From Psettodes erumei (taxonomy: Eukaryota > Chordata > Actinopteri > Pleuronectiformes > Psettodidae): a stretch of DNA of 64,000 nucleotides. Of this stretch, positions 48,250-59,967 are shown in pieces. The position numbers were made by a program, and so were the translations under genes. Below the pieces are notes generated by a model that saw only the letters and a list, made by a program, of their open reading frames with translations, searched no databases and was not told the DNA's origin. Numbering within the stretch: position 1 is the first letter of the stretch; the number at the start of each line of letters is the position of its first letter. The stretch lies in NCBI GenBank assembly GCA_016785225.1, contig JAFBJZ010000354.1, forward strand, positions 2,146,001-2,210,000, given 5' to 3'.

Positions 48250-48720
48250 TTAGGCCCAACATTTACCACATTTAATCTTTAATGAGACTGGTTCTAATTT
48301 TATCGCATTTCCCTTTTTTGAGGCATCAGTCAGAATCGTCCACGCCTTGTGAAAATTCTGAAGCCAATGATGCAAGACGAGTCTTATCGGGGAAGACAGA
48401 TGGGATTGTCGATAGTTGACAGACATGCTGATAACGGATTTTGGTTTTATCTCCAATCGCTTCATACGGGTGGAAAGCCTGACAGCCTGCATCTTCAAAG
48501 CGACAAAAGGCCAGAAACACACCATGCGCTGACAGATGGAGAGGCTGTGTTTTTAATAACCTCAGTGCCATGGCGGCTCGGCAATGATGCCAGACGCAGG
48601 GGTGCCAGCGAGGGACACCACGCTGTCGTGCCTTCTTGGCTCTCACATCTGCAAGGCTGCAAAGGTGATAACATCTTCTCTTGCATTACAATAAATGGAA
48701 AAAGGGTAAAGGAGGGGCAC
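48250..48720. promoter_or_regulatory. Candidate conserved block, GC-rich centre
   Basis: An unusually long stretch of complex sequence with GC-rich sequence around 48570-48640 (GTGCCATGGCGGCTCGGCAA, GGGTGCCAGCGAGGGACACC), flanked by GGTGATAACATC and TTTTTAATAACCTC. A 136-codon plus frame (48349-48759) and two minus frames overlap it. I recognise no protein, so I favour a regulatory element, but a fast-evolving exon cannot be excluded. Confidence 0.33.
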
Positions 48721-49020
48721 CTGTGTTCTGGAATTTGCTCTTTGCTTTTGAAAAGCTAATATCTCTCTTCCATGTGATCAGATTTAAATGAATAATTGAA
48801 AAAAACCCTGATATGACAAATGAATAAAACAGCCAGATGGTTGGGTCCCAAGTTTGCATTCCACTGCTTCTTATTTAAACACAATTAAATGTCTGGCTCC
48901 TGTACGCCGTACATCAACATTCATGTAGTCTGGCAGGCTATTCGTTCACAGTTCACTCACATGCCGCAGCCTTCGAGTAAACACAGCCAATGTCAGGTCA
49001 AAGCCATTTATCTTAAGTAG
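48721..49020. other. Non-coding, nothing recognised
   Basis: Unique sequence between two candidate elements. Confidence 0.55.
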
Positions 49021-49024
49021 CGAC

Positions 49025-49250
49025 GCTCAGTTCATGTGACGTCCCCACGGCTGGACTGACGTCTCTGAAGCCTCAGCAAAGCAGCTTTAACTGCCACAAC
49101 TGACCGCAGAGCGTTGGCGTGAGCTGATCTCGTCTCCGAACAGCGCGCTCCGTTCTTATGTCAGCAGTCATGCTCATTTTTCATTACTCTTATGAATCAC
49201 TGCCTCGACTCATCATACCGTGGCTCTAATGACTCAGTGCTATGTAGGTT
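49025..49250. promoter_or_regulatory. Candidate enhancer with two CRE-like sites
   Basis: TGACGTCC at 49037-49044 and TGACGTCT at 49057-49064 each match seven of eight bases of the CREB/ATF palindrome and start exactly 20 bp apart, about two helical turns. Downstream are AP-1/MAF-like TAATGACTCAGTGC, CATTACTCTTATGAATCAC and CpG-containing unique sequence. Together they suggest a signal-responsive regulatory element. Confidence 0.42.
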
Positions 49251-50221
49251 AGCGGTAGCCTAACTAATCATCCTGGAAGCTGCTGCAATGGACTTCTCTG
49301 GACTAAATGCCAGCAAAGAAAAAAAATACTCATTTAAAATCACTAGAGACAATATTTAAAACAATAAATCACACATACAAGACACTCCTGCTCCACAACA
49401 CATCATATTGCAGGAAAGGAGTGAAATTGAGACCCCTGTCGAGAAAAGAGCTGGCTATTGACCGGCCATCGATAAATAATGTATAACTCCACAGTGCAAT
49501 TTGATGTGAATTGCAGAACTGCTGTGCTATGAGGTTCTCAATGTTTAATAGGAACACTGTTTAGAAGTGTTGATAGAGCATAGCTACACAAAGGGTTTGG
49601 TAATTATTTTAGCCTTTGGCACCGAACTCTGCATTCATTTAAGAGACGCGCTGAGAGAGAAAAACATACATACAGTTTAGAGAGAGTTCATCCTAAGGCG
49701 TTTACAATGTCTAAATGCAGTTTGTGTACTAACATCTTCCCATTTGTGATCCACAAATAACAAACACGTATTTAAAGCTTGGAGTATACTGCCTATTTAG
49801 CATATACCTGAGTTCTCATCCCATTCGATCAAGTCAACAGCTCTCAGGAATAGTTTAATAATGTACTTCAATATACATACAACAGCTAATGCAAAATACA
49901 TAATGCGCTGTATTATACAATAAATACATTATTTATTTGTCAGGTTTGTTAGGTTTGACCGGCTGTCAGCTTTCTGCTGGTGCACGCAATCGAGTTGCTG
50001 TCCGACGAACGCAGATTGCTTGTGTTACATGTAAATGACCCACATCGACATCCTACTGCATCTCTGTGGAACAGCATGTGAGCAAAAGCCCAAAGCCCAG
50101 ACCTTCCTCGCAGCGGTGAAGAGTGGACACACCTGCAGTCTGACTCACTGAAGAAAAAAAACAGGAGTGTACAGCAACGCCAGCGGCTCCGTGAGGCTGG
50201 AATTTTGGAGAGTGGTGCTGA
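49251..50221. other. Non-coding, nothing recognised
   Basis: AT-rich unique sequence around 49850-49950, with no supported gene. Confidence 0.55.
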
Positions 50222-50550
50222 ATGTTAAAGTCAGTATGCTGATGTGATCAAAATGACAACTTCTTAATGCTACGCAGGCTTAGAATGTTTACCACATTGT
50301 GCCCTCTTAACTCGACAAACTATCATGGTGACATTTGCAAATTACAAAAACACACAGTACAGGTGGGGCTGATGGGGAAGTCATCCGGTTTGCATGTATT
50401 TGGTCATAAAAGGAGAAAGGGAAATTTTGACCTCAATATGGCGCTGGGTCAAAAGTTAAAGGATCACCGCTGCAGTGTCTGGATGTCAGTTAAGTTTCAC
50501 AGTAGTCCCTCCTGTACTTGTGGAGCTACTTTGGTCTGGCCCAAAGTGGC
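50222..50550 (+). repeat. Teleost interspersed repeat copy
   Basis: Follows in order the words of a very common percomorph repeat: a GCTACGCAGGCTTAGAATG word, ACAGTACAGGTGGGGCTGAT, TTGCATGTATTTGGTCATAA, AAATTTTGACCTCAATATGG and AAAAGTTAAAGGATCACCGC, ending near GGTCTGGCCCAAAGTGG. A 214-codon frame (50267-50911), the longest in the window, begins inside this repeat, which argues strongly against it being a gene. The class is uncertain. Confidence 0.72.
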
Positions 50551-51039
50551 TGAGAGAGCTGTCAAGACGCCCCAGAGCCGGGGAAGTGACAAATTTGTTA
50601 GCGCTATTGTTCTGTCAGAGTCACCCCTACCCAAAACACAGCGTACAACTGTAGTACAATATGCCCCTAAAAATAACAGCAGACTGTTTACAAGCAGCGG
50701 GGGAACCTCAGGCTCAATCTATGCACATCTGTCAGGCAGGTTTGAGCAAAAGCCCGCTGCATTATTAACGACGCGCAGCTTTGGGAGAAGCTGGAGGCCA
50801 CGCCTTGGGAGGACATCTATCAAAAAGCAGCACCTCTCTTTTAAAGCTCGGCCACTTTGGTCCAGGCTGTGTGAGGGGGAGGAGAAGTGCACGTGCTTTG
50901 GGGTTCTTTAAAGCCAACCTTCGATTTCTTTAACCTTTATTTATTACTGATTCTTGCTGCTAATTTTCTTATGTTACCGTTTGTTGTTTTTTTCTTTTTT
51001 TCCCCTGCACCGTACCGTTTTATGTAGCTTTGTCAGACA
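50551..51039. other. Non-coding, nothing recognised
   Basis: Contains the rest of the chance frame starting in the repeat. The sequence is unique, and no domain is visible in any frame. Confidence 0.5.
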
Positions 51040-51480
51040 ACACACTTGAGGCTATTTTAGAACTCATTAGTTTAATTGGCAATAAACGGCAATTATTTTG
51101 CAGCTGCAAACTGCATTTCTAAGCTACTACAAACACTGCTGGACTAGCGAATGAAAAGAATGCCAACGCCAGCTTCCCTGAATTTCTCCCCCTCCGACCT
51201 GCACGGCTGTACGGAGAGATAATAATTACTGCTGAGGGGGTAGGCAAGTTCATCTTAAAAGTTCCCCTGCACCAAAGGAGTCAATTTCTTCTCCCTACCT
51301 TTAACAATAATACATTTGTGGACTTGTCTGAGGCCTTCCGTGACTCAATAAAAAATAGATGAATAAATAATAAGCTCAATTGAAGGCACTTGGTCAACAT
51401 TCATGCTCCAGCTTCTTCTCCCTTACGCAGAAGCCTCCCGAGCCCCTGCTCTCATGCATTATTCATACATTTAGGAATGC
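51040..51480. promoter_or_regulatory. Candidate conserved non-coding element
   Basis: Dense and non-repetitive: CTCATTAGTTTAATTGGCAA, GCAATTATTTTGCAGCTGC, GAGATAATAATTACTGCTG, GACTCAATAAAAAATAG, AAGCTCAATTGAAGG, TGCATTATTCATAC. It combines TAAT cores with a CAGCTG E-box. It is among the most enhancer-like blocks seen. Confidence 0.42.
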
Positions 51481-52599
51481 AAGCATGTGCCTGGGAACCT
51501 AACTGATGATAGGGGGGAATTGCACACAAATACCTTTACAGCTGGGGTACTGAAAACACACAGCTTCCCAAGCCTTTTTGGTGTTTATCCACTTCATCTT
51601 ATGATTGCGAACGCTTGAAAGTCCAGGGCCAGAAGCAAAAGTATTGGATAAAAGATGCAGCATGGTGCATGACAGCCGCTCGTGTAGTAGCGGTATAGAT
51701 ACTTTACACATTTTAAACAACTGCGCAATACTGTGGCATTCTACTGACAGAAAGCCAGAATATATTCTCCCCAAATAATGAAAGGGGAAACAGACGATCA
51801 TATTAGTGGGAAAGGTGGACTAACTAAATGGCCAGTTAATGGCCAATGTATAAGTTTCCACCAAGAGGGACAGGTCTGGTTCAAAACTGGTGTGTCAGAG
51901 GTCGTGCAATTAACCTCCGTGAAGGAGTGTTTACTACAGAGGGGTGAACAGACTTTGTGTGTACGCGTGTTCCCGTTTTTTTCATGTGCACATGTGCATG
52001 TGTGAGTATCTCTCTCAGGCAATGAGACCTTGGACAGGAGAGTAATTGATTCAGAGAATCTCCAAATCAATTCTTGGACAGCTGGGGCCGAGGAGATTAG
52101 AAGTGAAGCACAGGCGGCCCGGAGTGCAGTCAGACAGGCCCCAGAGCAAACAGTAATCTCAGGATTATAGACCTGGGGGAGATGTACCTGTTTTCTCTCA
52201 TTTCGTTCCCCTCTTCCCCGCTCTTCCAGCAATGACAGTCTATATTCACTCCTAACCACCCCACCCCCCCACCCCCCAAAAAACTGCTGCACTCCCTTCT
52301 TCCATCTGTAGAGCTTCACAATAAAAAGGTGACTAAAAGCTCCTGCTGACATCGAGGCAAGATTTCAGCGTGAGTGCATGAAAGTACGGCACTTGGGCTG
52401 GATGTAGACTGACTGATATATGCTGTAGGATGACTTTTGACCTTTTTATTCACTGCACTTTCTTTAAATAAAGCTCGCTGTGGTGGCCAAGTCGGAGGCG
52501 AGTCGAGATTATCCGGCCTTGTAGCTCAAAGGAACCACTTAACCTAATGAAGTAAATAAGGTAATGTGTTCAAAGGTCATTTGTATAATTGTTTTTGGT
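51481..52599. other. Non-coding; C-rich tract
   Basis: A 184-codon minus-strand frame (51798-52352) runs over the C-rich tract at 52255-52277 and has no known domain. Nothing else is recognised. Confidence 0.5.
52255..52277. repeat. C-rich low-complexity tract
   Basis: Runs of C separated by A. A G-quadruplex is possible on the minus strand. Confidence 0.85.
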
Positions 52600-53200
52600 T
52601 GGACTGAGTGCAGAGGAATGATGCAGACCTTTGTCCCGTGGCTGGAATAGATCTCATTGCCCTTTCCGATTGATTGAATTAAATCACAAGAGTAAATCTG
52701 TCAGCTTAATGGTGGAAAAATTGGCCTTAGAAGGAGGTAAGGAGGAGTAATTTTAAGAAGAGCTCGGGAACAGACAGCACCACAGGCTGCGGTTGACACA
52801 GAATAAACCCTCATGACTTGCTCTACGTGCCTTTTTTGCAGTTTGACTTCTGAGTGCTTTTTTAACTCTGCCTCTGAGCAGCCATGAAAAATACAGTATA
52901 TAAACCCCTAATTAACCAAAGCTCGGGAGGGCCACTGAATGCACATTCACAAAATATGTCTTAATAGAAGAGGGAAAGAAAAGCTGAATCCATTGTGTTA
53001 TCTCCATTATTTTGCAAAATTTCTCAGGGGACAATGCCACAGCTGAACACAGGGTAGTGGGGCAGTGCAGGCTCACCAATCACTCACTCAAAGTCGCTCT
53101 CAGGGGACTCTTTTTTCTCATTAATATTCAGGGAAACCAACGCTGTCTGAATAAAAGTATGTCAAACTTTAGATATTAAATTTTGTTTTCATATCTCCCA
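52600..53200. promoter_or_regulatory. Candidate conserved non-coding region
   Basis: Unique motif-rich sequence: CCGATTGATTGAATTAAATC, CAGCTTAATGGTGG, GGAGTAATTTTAAG, CCCTAATTAACCAAAGC, CTCCATTATTTTGC, TCATTAATATTCAGGG. PBX/HOX-like TGATTGAT and several TAAT cores are present. Boundaries are uncertain, and it may be two elements. Confidence 0.38.
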
Positions 53201-54554
53201 CAAATGAGGAGTAAATACACCTTGACAAAGACTCCCAGTGTATTTTGCTTATGACTATTTTAATAGGCTGTGGCGCGACTGTTTACTTCCATGACATGGT
53301 GGCGGCTCTGGAATAAAGAGATAACATGTTTGCAAGGAAAAACAACAGTGAGTGCACGGCAATACAGCTGAGCCGACACTACCCAATAAGCAGTTCCCAT
53401 AATGCCGTATACTCTGCTGGGACAAATGAGTCACTCGTGCCTGACTTATCAGTCTGTTCATCAAACTACCTCATGTTCAATTTGGCACTGCAACATTGAA
53501 AACAGCTCTTATTTTGACTCACTGGACATGAAAAGCCTGTAAGACTTGAGACTGTGCTCCAAGTTATGATTAAGCAGAGGCTAGAGGGATCGTCAGGGTG
53601 TCTGTATGATAGTAATGCCAATAACTCATCAATCATTTATGGTGTGAAACCTGCAACAATGTTAAATACACTACAAATGGAATTTCAAATGTGAGGATGA
53701 GCTGTTAAATGTTTTTTTTTATAAAGTGAGCTTCTTTGGGCTATTTGACCATCGGTAGGATAAATAAAGTTTATAAAAGCTGTTTGAAATTTGTCACCTT
53801 GGGCACAATTAGTAGGAAAAAAAATCCATCAAATCATCATTAGTCGCAGCCCTAATCTACACGCAGTACATCTGGAAGTGCCATTTGTTTGAGAAATTTG
53901 AGACCTGGAGGTCCTCTCCTCACAGTATAACTTGTGTGAAAAGCTCAAATTGAAAATGTTCTGTTTGAGGAGATTAGAAGAGGAACAAAAGCCCGAGGAC
54001 AGATATCTCAGTCAGCGTATTCCTGCTGGAGGGACTTCAAATGAGGCCCTGTAACAGGATGAGACCACTGTCAGCTGTGTGGTCACATTGATGAGAATGG
54101 TGTCCCCCTCCCACAGTGCTCTGTCAAGGGCCTGACAGGCTCTTAAGGTGATTACTGGCTGATTAGCGCTGCAGTAATCACAGGATGATTCCTGATATGG
54201 AAGTGATTGTTGCTCCACACTTCACGACCTCAGCAGAAGCATTTCTTCCCTGCCGGTGAGCGAGATGAGGCTGGGCACACGAGGAGGAACTCTGACTGTG
54301 TTCAGCACACACGAACACGTGCATTCAATTTGCACCAACGCACGGTCATAATGCATTTTGCAGCCCGTTCAACAATCTGACGTCAGAGCCGACTGAATTA
54401 CTGATCCCAGCCAAACTAACTTTGCTGTCTTTATAAACAAGAAGCAGATCCATGAAGCCAGTAATGGCTATCATTTACGTTTCACCAAGAATCAAGAGAT
54501 GACAAGCGTCTGCAGCCATGTTGGTGACTGTGAGGATGTACTCCGGCACAGCAC
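53201..54554. other. Non-coding, nothing recognised
   Basis: Unique sequence with a T-run at 53712-53720. No gene is supported. Confidence 0.55.
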
Positions 54555-54826
54555 TGCTTGCAGCTAAATGCTAATGTCAGCATGCCAACATGGTGCACCA
54601 CATTCACCACTGAACCAAAGTGCCGGACAGATTTCAACTTTGACATGACGATGGCACAAGCTGAAAAGTTAAAGGATCACGGAAGCCATGGGAAATTGGC
54701 CCGAGGGGGGTTGTGGATGTCAAACGTGGAAAAATCCCATGCCAATTTCTTCAGTAGTCGCTGAGATACTGTGGTTAACAAACTGACACCATTGCAAAAA
54801 CAGCACAGCTAGTATGGCTAAAACAT
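54555..54826 (+). repeat. Second copy of the 50222 repeat family
   Basis: TGCTAATGTCAGCATGCCAA, CACCACATTCACCACTGAAC, CTTTGACATGACGATGGCAC, GAAAAGTTAAAGGATCACGG and CAGCACAGCTAGTATGGC line up with the same percomorph repeat. The GTTAAAGGATCAC core is identical in both copies. This copy retains the 3-prime end better than the copy at 50222. Confidence 0.72.
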
Positions 54827-56679
54827 CCTCTCACCTTTAACTTGCTGGAAAAAAACAGGTTACAGCAAACTATATTTCACACACAGCATCATAACGTATG
54901 CACATCTTGCCATTTGTATCATGGAAATGTGGTGTGAAGACGGGACTTTTCCACATCATTTTCCACTTGGTGAAAGCTGGAGTCAACTGAACTGATGGGA
55001 CACTTGCTTTGGTTTTTCCAGAAATCTCATGCCGAAGAAGAGGAGGGGAAGGCAGCAAGGGCTCGTGAGTGGACACTGGTTGTAATGCACCGCTGTGTGT
55101 GTGCAGTGATCCAAAAACAGGAGGGATTGGATCAGGGAGAGAAATTGGAAGAGCTCCTTGCAAAGCTTTCCACTGAAGGCCTGGGGTTTGACAGAGCCGC
55201 GCAATTTTTATACTTGTCAGAATGTGTACCAGATGCATGACATGTAAATCGAACTGGCAACAAAACACAGCCGGTGGGCAACTGAGGTCTGAAGTTACCC
55301 TAAAATATCTAAAAGTATTACCAGGGAATAGATTTTGAACGAGTGTGCTATTGTGGCTGCTGGAGGAGGTCTATTACTTTCCGCAAAAAACAATCGGGGG
55401 GGTTGAAATTCCTGCCTCACTTGTTTAACATTGCCAGTGGCAGTCAAAAAAATCAATAAGTCCAAAATAAGACTGCTGTTCCTCCAAATCCACTATGATT
55501 ACTCCCACGTCACCTATAACTACTGCAAGCACTGTCCTTCGCCACACCGCTTCAGGAAATCTGATATACAGTCTGAAATGACCCATAACTGAAAATACAC
55601 TTGTTTTGGAGTCAGGGAGGAGTCCACCCTGGCAAAACATTGTTATCTACAGTACATCCCATATCAATTTCTCCTTCATCTCCTTAATAACATGCTGTAA
55701 CACAAATAGAATAAAACTATTGTAAATCTAACCACTGACAGCTGCAGAGTGTTCTCTGGCTGACATTTGGATTTTTAAATCAGGTACCTGGAGCAGAGCA
55801 ACGATTTGGCCACAACCTGAGCTGTTTCAGTCACACCGTATTATGCAGTTTTGAGGCAGGCGTGGTTTTTATCAAGCACGTGCCAGTTGGCAAAACCTCC
55901 AAAGTGGAGATGTAGGGGGATTTTCACTGGCAGAGAGAGGAGCCCAAACAAGGTGGGGGGGGGGATCCTCAGCACCTTGATCAACACATCAGCTTCCTAA
56001 AATATAAAACTCATAAATCCTCACCTCAGAGTAATTCATCATGAGTCTGTGGGTATAAATGCACCATTTTGTGTCGGGACTTAGAATTTACCTCCTTCCT
56101 ATCCTCATCTTTTCTCAACCTGCCTTTGTAACTTACTGCGTACAGTATCCCCTGAATGACTTCCCATACAGCCGCAGAAGTCACCTGCACGTTCAATCCA
56201 TGTGGTTGGACACAGCGGTCGCACAATGGTAAAAGTAATAAAGTGAGAATTTCCCAGGTTACGAAAAGGTGAGATACACCTATTACTCAAAACCCTGCCG
56301 TCATCTGAAATGGATTTTTTCCTGTGTGATTGCTGAGCAAGAAGGCAACAAGGTCCATCTGGAAAGAGGCCCTTGCTCTCTGACTCCCAGGGTCTCACAA
56401 CAGAACCTGATGCTTAAGTTTATGTTGTCGATAGCTTAGCTTTTATCCACGATACAGTAAATGGATTTACCGATGAAGCAAGACCAAATAAAGCAAATAG
56501 TAAAACACAGGCTTGATTAACAGAAACATACAGCTCTCTCATTTGACACTGCGCCCAATGTTATTGACATAATTCTTGTTTGTTGGACAAATCCTCTCAG
56601 AAATCTGCTCTTCACATACAGTACTTGTGAAATCTGAATGCTTGAGTTCCTCGTGCATTCATGTGGCCCCCTTTTCCAA
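54827..56679. other. Non-coding; G-run
   Basis: A run of ten G lies at 55955-55964. The 132-codon minus frame at 54870-55268 has no recognisable domain. Nothing else is supported. Confidence 0.5.
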
Positions 56680-57160
56680 TTTCCAGGATAAGGAGCACAT
56701 TAGTGTGATTAGCAGGTGGCCCTGAATGCTGATTAATGTGATTTGATACAGGGAGATAATTCTGCCTGATGTCTAATATTTAACTGATCCAAAAGACAAT
56801 GGACATTAATTATCATCATTACTAATGCTTCTGGCATGAAATGTTCTCATTATGTATTCCCATCTAATTTACAACCGGGGAAGGCAGAGGGAGAGAGAAA
56901 CGGAGAGATTTAGCAAGCCAGAGACAGACAAACAGTGAGCAGTCAACCAAACATTAGTGAACGAGAGGAGTTTGTTTAGTTACGACTGGTCACTTGGTCC
57001 CAGGAAGAAAAAATTATACCTCCACGGTAAGAGGCAATAATCAGTCACAGACAGACATCATTTACACAGCTAGTCCCTGCAGTTATTAGATTGTAATTAC
57101 ATCTCGGATGAGAAATCCAAAACGTGGGATTATTTCGACGGGGTAAAGGACGACACCGAG
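56680..57160. promoter_or_regulatory. Candidate conserved non-coding region with a PBX/HOX site
   Basis: TGATTAAT at 56730-56737 is a PBX/HOX composite core. Around it lie GTGTGATTAGCAGGTGGCCC, CTAATATTTAACTGATCC, GGACATTAATTATCATCATT, TACTAATGCTTC and, after a GA-rich spacer, GTTATTAGATTGTAATTAC. The first part (56690-56870) is the most enhancer-like. AGCAGGTGGC also resembles part of a CTCF motif. Confidence 0.4.
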
Positions 57161-58462
57161 GAGGTGCCGGTTGTTCCGACACATGCAGAATCATTCTCGC
57201 CTTCGCCAGTGTCGTTAAGCAGCAGCATGCCTCATAATGGATGAGTTTGGCAAAGGCAACACAAACACAAGTTTGGCTGAATTTACCTGGAGCGTAAACT
57301 CAAACCATATAAAGAGCGGGACAGAGCTGCTAACTCTGTATAATAGCTTGGCTGCAATGCAGCGGATGTTGCAGTCCTGAACAGTCTTTTTCTAACTTAG
57401 CTGTAATCCTACTTAGGGAAAAAGTTTTTTACCGGCATGCTGGTTAACAGTGGACATAGATTATTAATTAGCAGGGCATAGTAATGCATGCAACATACGC
57501 ATAGTTTAATCTTTTTTTTTATTCTTACTATTTGGAAAGCGATGAAAAAAGTCAGAAACTCTTCCAATAATGCGTATCTGGCTCAGTCGTGCTACATTCA
57601 CGCCACTTTGGAACTTCCAGAAATCCAAAGCTTAACAGACCAGCCTTGCCTAGTTACAGTTACTAAACTATGATTCCGCAATAACTGCTTGGAGGCGGGG
57701 TTTGATGGATATCATTTAACACAACCTGGGTATTTTGTTGGCGCTGAGGGGAGAGCCCAAGCGATGTTTTTCCATCACGTTGTCTGTAAATACTGAAGCA
57801 GAAATGGATAACATTCATGACCTTGAGGCTCTTTCTTCAGAACAGATGGTCTCATACATTCAGTGTTGAGATTCATCATGCCACTAAGAGAAATCCAAAA
57901 TATTTGTAGCAGGTTTTGTTCTCTATGAAGGCTTCAGCTAATTGAGGACATATTTTAGCCTGTAATACAGGACCTTTTGTTCTGTTAAAGTGAGTAAACT
58001 GTTCCTCAGGCAGAGCTTACAAACTGCCTCTTCTTGAGGTGATAGAGGACCTGTGCAATGCCTCCCTATCTGCCATTCAATGGGAAAACAATAAACAAGC
58101 CTGGGGAGGTGGTGGTGGGTGGAGAGATTGATAGGCATGCAGCTCTGATCACTCAACCAACAGAATCTCACTTTACCGGTCCTGTGCTTTATGCACATTT
58201 GTGTTTATGAAATTGCAATCGATTGTTTCAATTACATGCGTGGTTGGACCATAGCATTGTCACAACTGATGTGCTACTCTGCGTCAACCTTTGTAAAAAT
58301 CATTCAAGTTGTAACTAGTATAAAAAAAATCTTCTTTTCCAGACAATTGCTTTTTTCATCAAATCCTACTGTAGTCTGAATCACTGAGGTGTTACAGCCT
58401 CTGCAGTTGACTTTGGTGCCAAAAACAAAGCTGTACCAGACAACAAAGTTGCAGTTTTCAAA
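57161..58462. other. Non-coding, nothing recognised
   Basis: Unique sequence with no supported gene. A T-run lies near 57512-57521. Confidence 0.55.
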
Positions 58463-58735
58463 TCAACCCTCATCTGTGGTCACAAGCTTTGGGCAGTGAC
58501 CATAAGGACAGGATCATGGGTAAAAGAAGCTGAAATTAGCTCTCTCTGTAGGGTGACCGGACTCTTTCCCCATGACAGAGAAGGAGGTCAGCGATCTGAA
58601 AACACCTTGGAGTCAAACCGCTATATAAGCAAGGGCACCTGCTAAAAAAATCTTCATGGTTGACCTCCTCTTGAAAGGGGTGTTACTTGAGCAGCATTGG
58701 GACTTGCTGGAAAGACTTTATTTTTATACAACACA
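58463..58735 (+). pseudogene. RTE-like LINE reverse-transcriptase 3-prime remnant
   Basis: The frame 58463-58645 translates to a segment with LICGHKLWAVTIRTGSWV and EAEISSLCRVTGLF, matching the C-terminal part of a non-LTR retrotransposon ORF2 that is abundant in teleosts, in which a Tyr-Gly-His-Glu-Leu-Trp motif precedes an Arg-Arg-Val-x-Gly-Leu motif. It ends at a TAA (58643-58645). The family's next segment continues to about 58735 in another frame, with the GGACTTGCTGGAAAGACT word. It is 5-prime truncated, frameshifted and inactive. I am sure it is a LINE remnant, less sure of the RTE/Rex3 label. Confidence 0.72.
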
Positions 58736-59429
58736 CTTCAGTACATGGACAAACAGACACAGAACTTGGCGAACCCCCAGCACTGCTGAATGAGTAGCTT
58801 GAAGCATCCCTCATAATATCCAATTATGTTACTTGCTGGTTAAAAACTTTCACGAAAGCCTCAGAAACAAACATGATGCAATAATTTAATTGCAGATAAG
58901 TGGTCACTGATGTACTGAATAAACAGAGCTTTATACAGCTACTTTTGTACAGGTCCAAACAAGAGAGTTACTGCAGAACCTGCAATGGACTAAACTTTTT
59001 TATAGTAGAATGAGAGAAAGTGGACCAACACCTTAAAATTAAAGTGTAGCAGTTGTTTATTGTTGTTACTTTGAACCACACAAACATCCCCTGGAATTAT
59101 TTTTAAAAAATACAGATATTAGAGGAGTTACATCCATGACCTTTTCCTGACTTCAGTCATGTGTTCATTGACTATCCTTATTCATACCTTAGCAGCCATG
59201 CAAGGATATACCACAAAATATAATTCTTTAAAATGTTAGCATTAAATGTTGTTGCTGAATGTTCTGGTGACATGGTCAATGTTTGATGGAGATGCCCTTG
59301 GATACAAACTGAGGTCACTGACTAATAATCAGTAAAATAAGTGAACTGTAATTTTTGCCTCTATTTGTTACCCCCCCTCCACCTCCCCCCACCCCCCCAC
59401 CCCACACACACACACTTAAAAACAGAAGA
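58736..59429. other. Non-coding with a C-rich/CA repeat
   Basis: Unique AT-rich sequence, ending in a C-rich tract (59371-59402) followed by about six CA units (59403-59415). No gene is supported. Confidence 0.6.
59371..59415. repeat. C-rich tract and short (CA)n
   Basis: C-runs of four to seven separated by A or T, then CA units. A minus-strand G-quadruplex is possible. Confidence 0.9.
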
Positions 59430-59660
59430 AAGTTACGGAGTCAAGGCCAATTTGGCTGCACTGTTCTCTTATTACCACAGGCCTGCCTTCGATAAGCCAA
59501 AAATAGATGGAGGCTTTCTTCAGCTCTGGGTGATTTCGATTAAGTGTACTATGCATAATAAGTTCAAAGTCCCTGTGATGAGCACTTTCGCAAATTTTCT
59601 GCTGTTGCCATTTGATTGCTCCCTGCAGAGTGGCGGATACCATTTGTGTAAAGTCGCACC
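59430..59660. promoter_or_regulatory. Candidate conserved non-coding element
   Basis: Complex unique sequence with ATTTCGATTAAGTG, CTATGCATAATAAG, AAGTCCCTGTGATGAGC and GCCATTTGATTGCTCC. Overlapping 75-118 codon frames on both strands show no domain. The texture resembles a deeply conserved element. Confidence 0.4.
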
Positions 59661-59967
59661 ATCCCTCTTGAAATTAAGGGCTAATAGCATAGCTTGAATA
59701 GACAAAAGTTTAGCATTATCTCTTCCAGTGGTGTTAAAGTACGTGCTGCTACATTTTGTGTGACTGAACTCTCAAATGTAAACATTGCGTCCTGCGAAAT
59801 GGCCCAACAGCTTTCATACTTTACCAATGACAGGAAGGCAAAGAGAAATCTATTTACACATAATAAGAGAGTACATTTAGTTGTAATGCTCTGTCAGGTA
59901 ATCAGCTGTTAACTACTACCACTGCACCTGTGTTTGATTACTGTCTATTGTAGATGATTTCTGGGTT

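Noticed and set aside
50267..50911. Longest open frame in the window (214 codons)
   Set aside because: It begins inside a known-type teleost interspersed repeat and shows no domain; the related copy at 54555 does not preserve the frame.
51798..52352. 184-codon minus-strand frame
   Set aside because: It covers a C-rich tract that gives Gly-rich sequence, has no recognisable domain, and no splice or promoter context.
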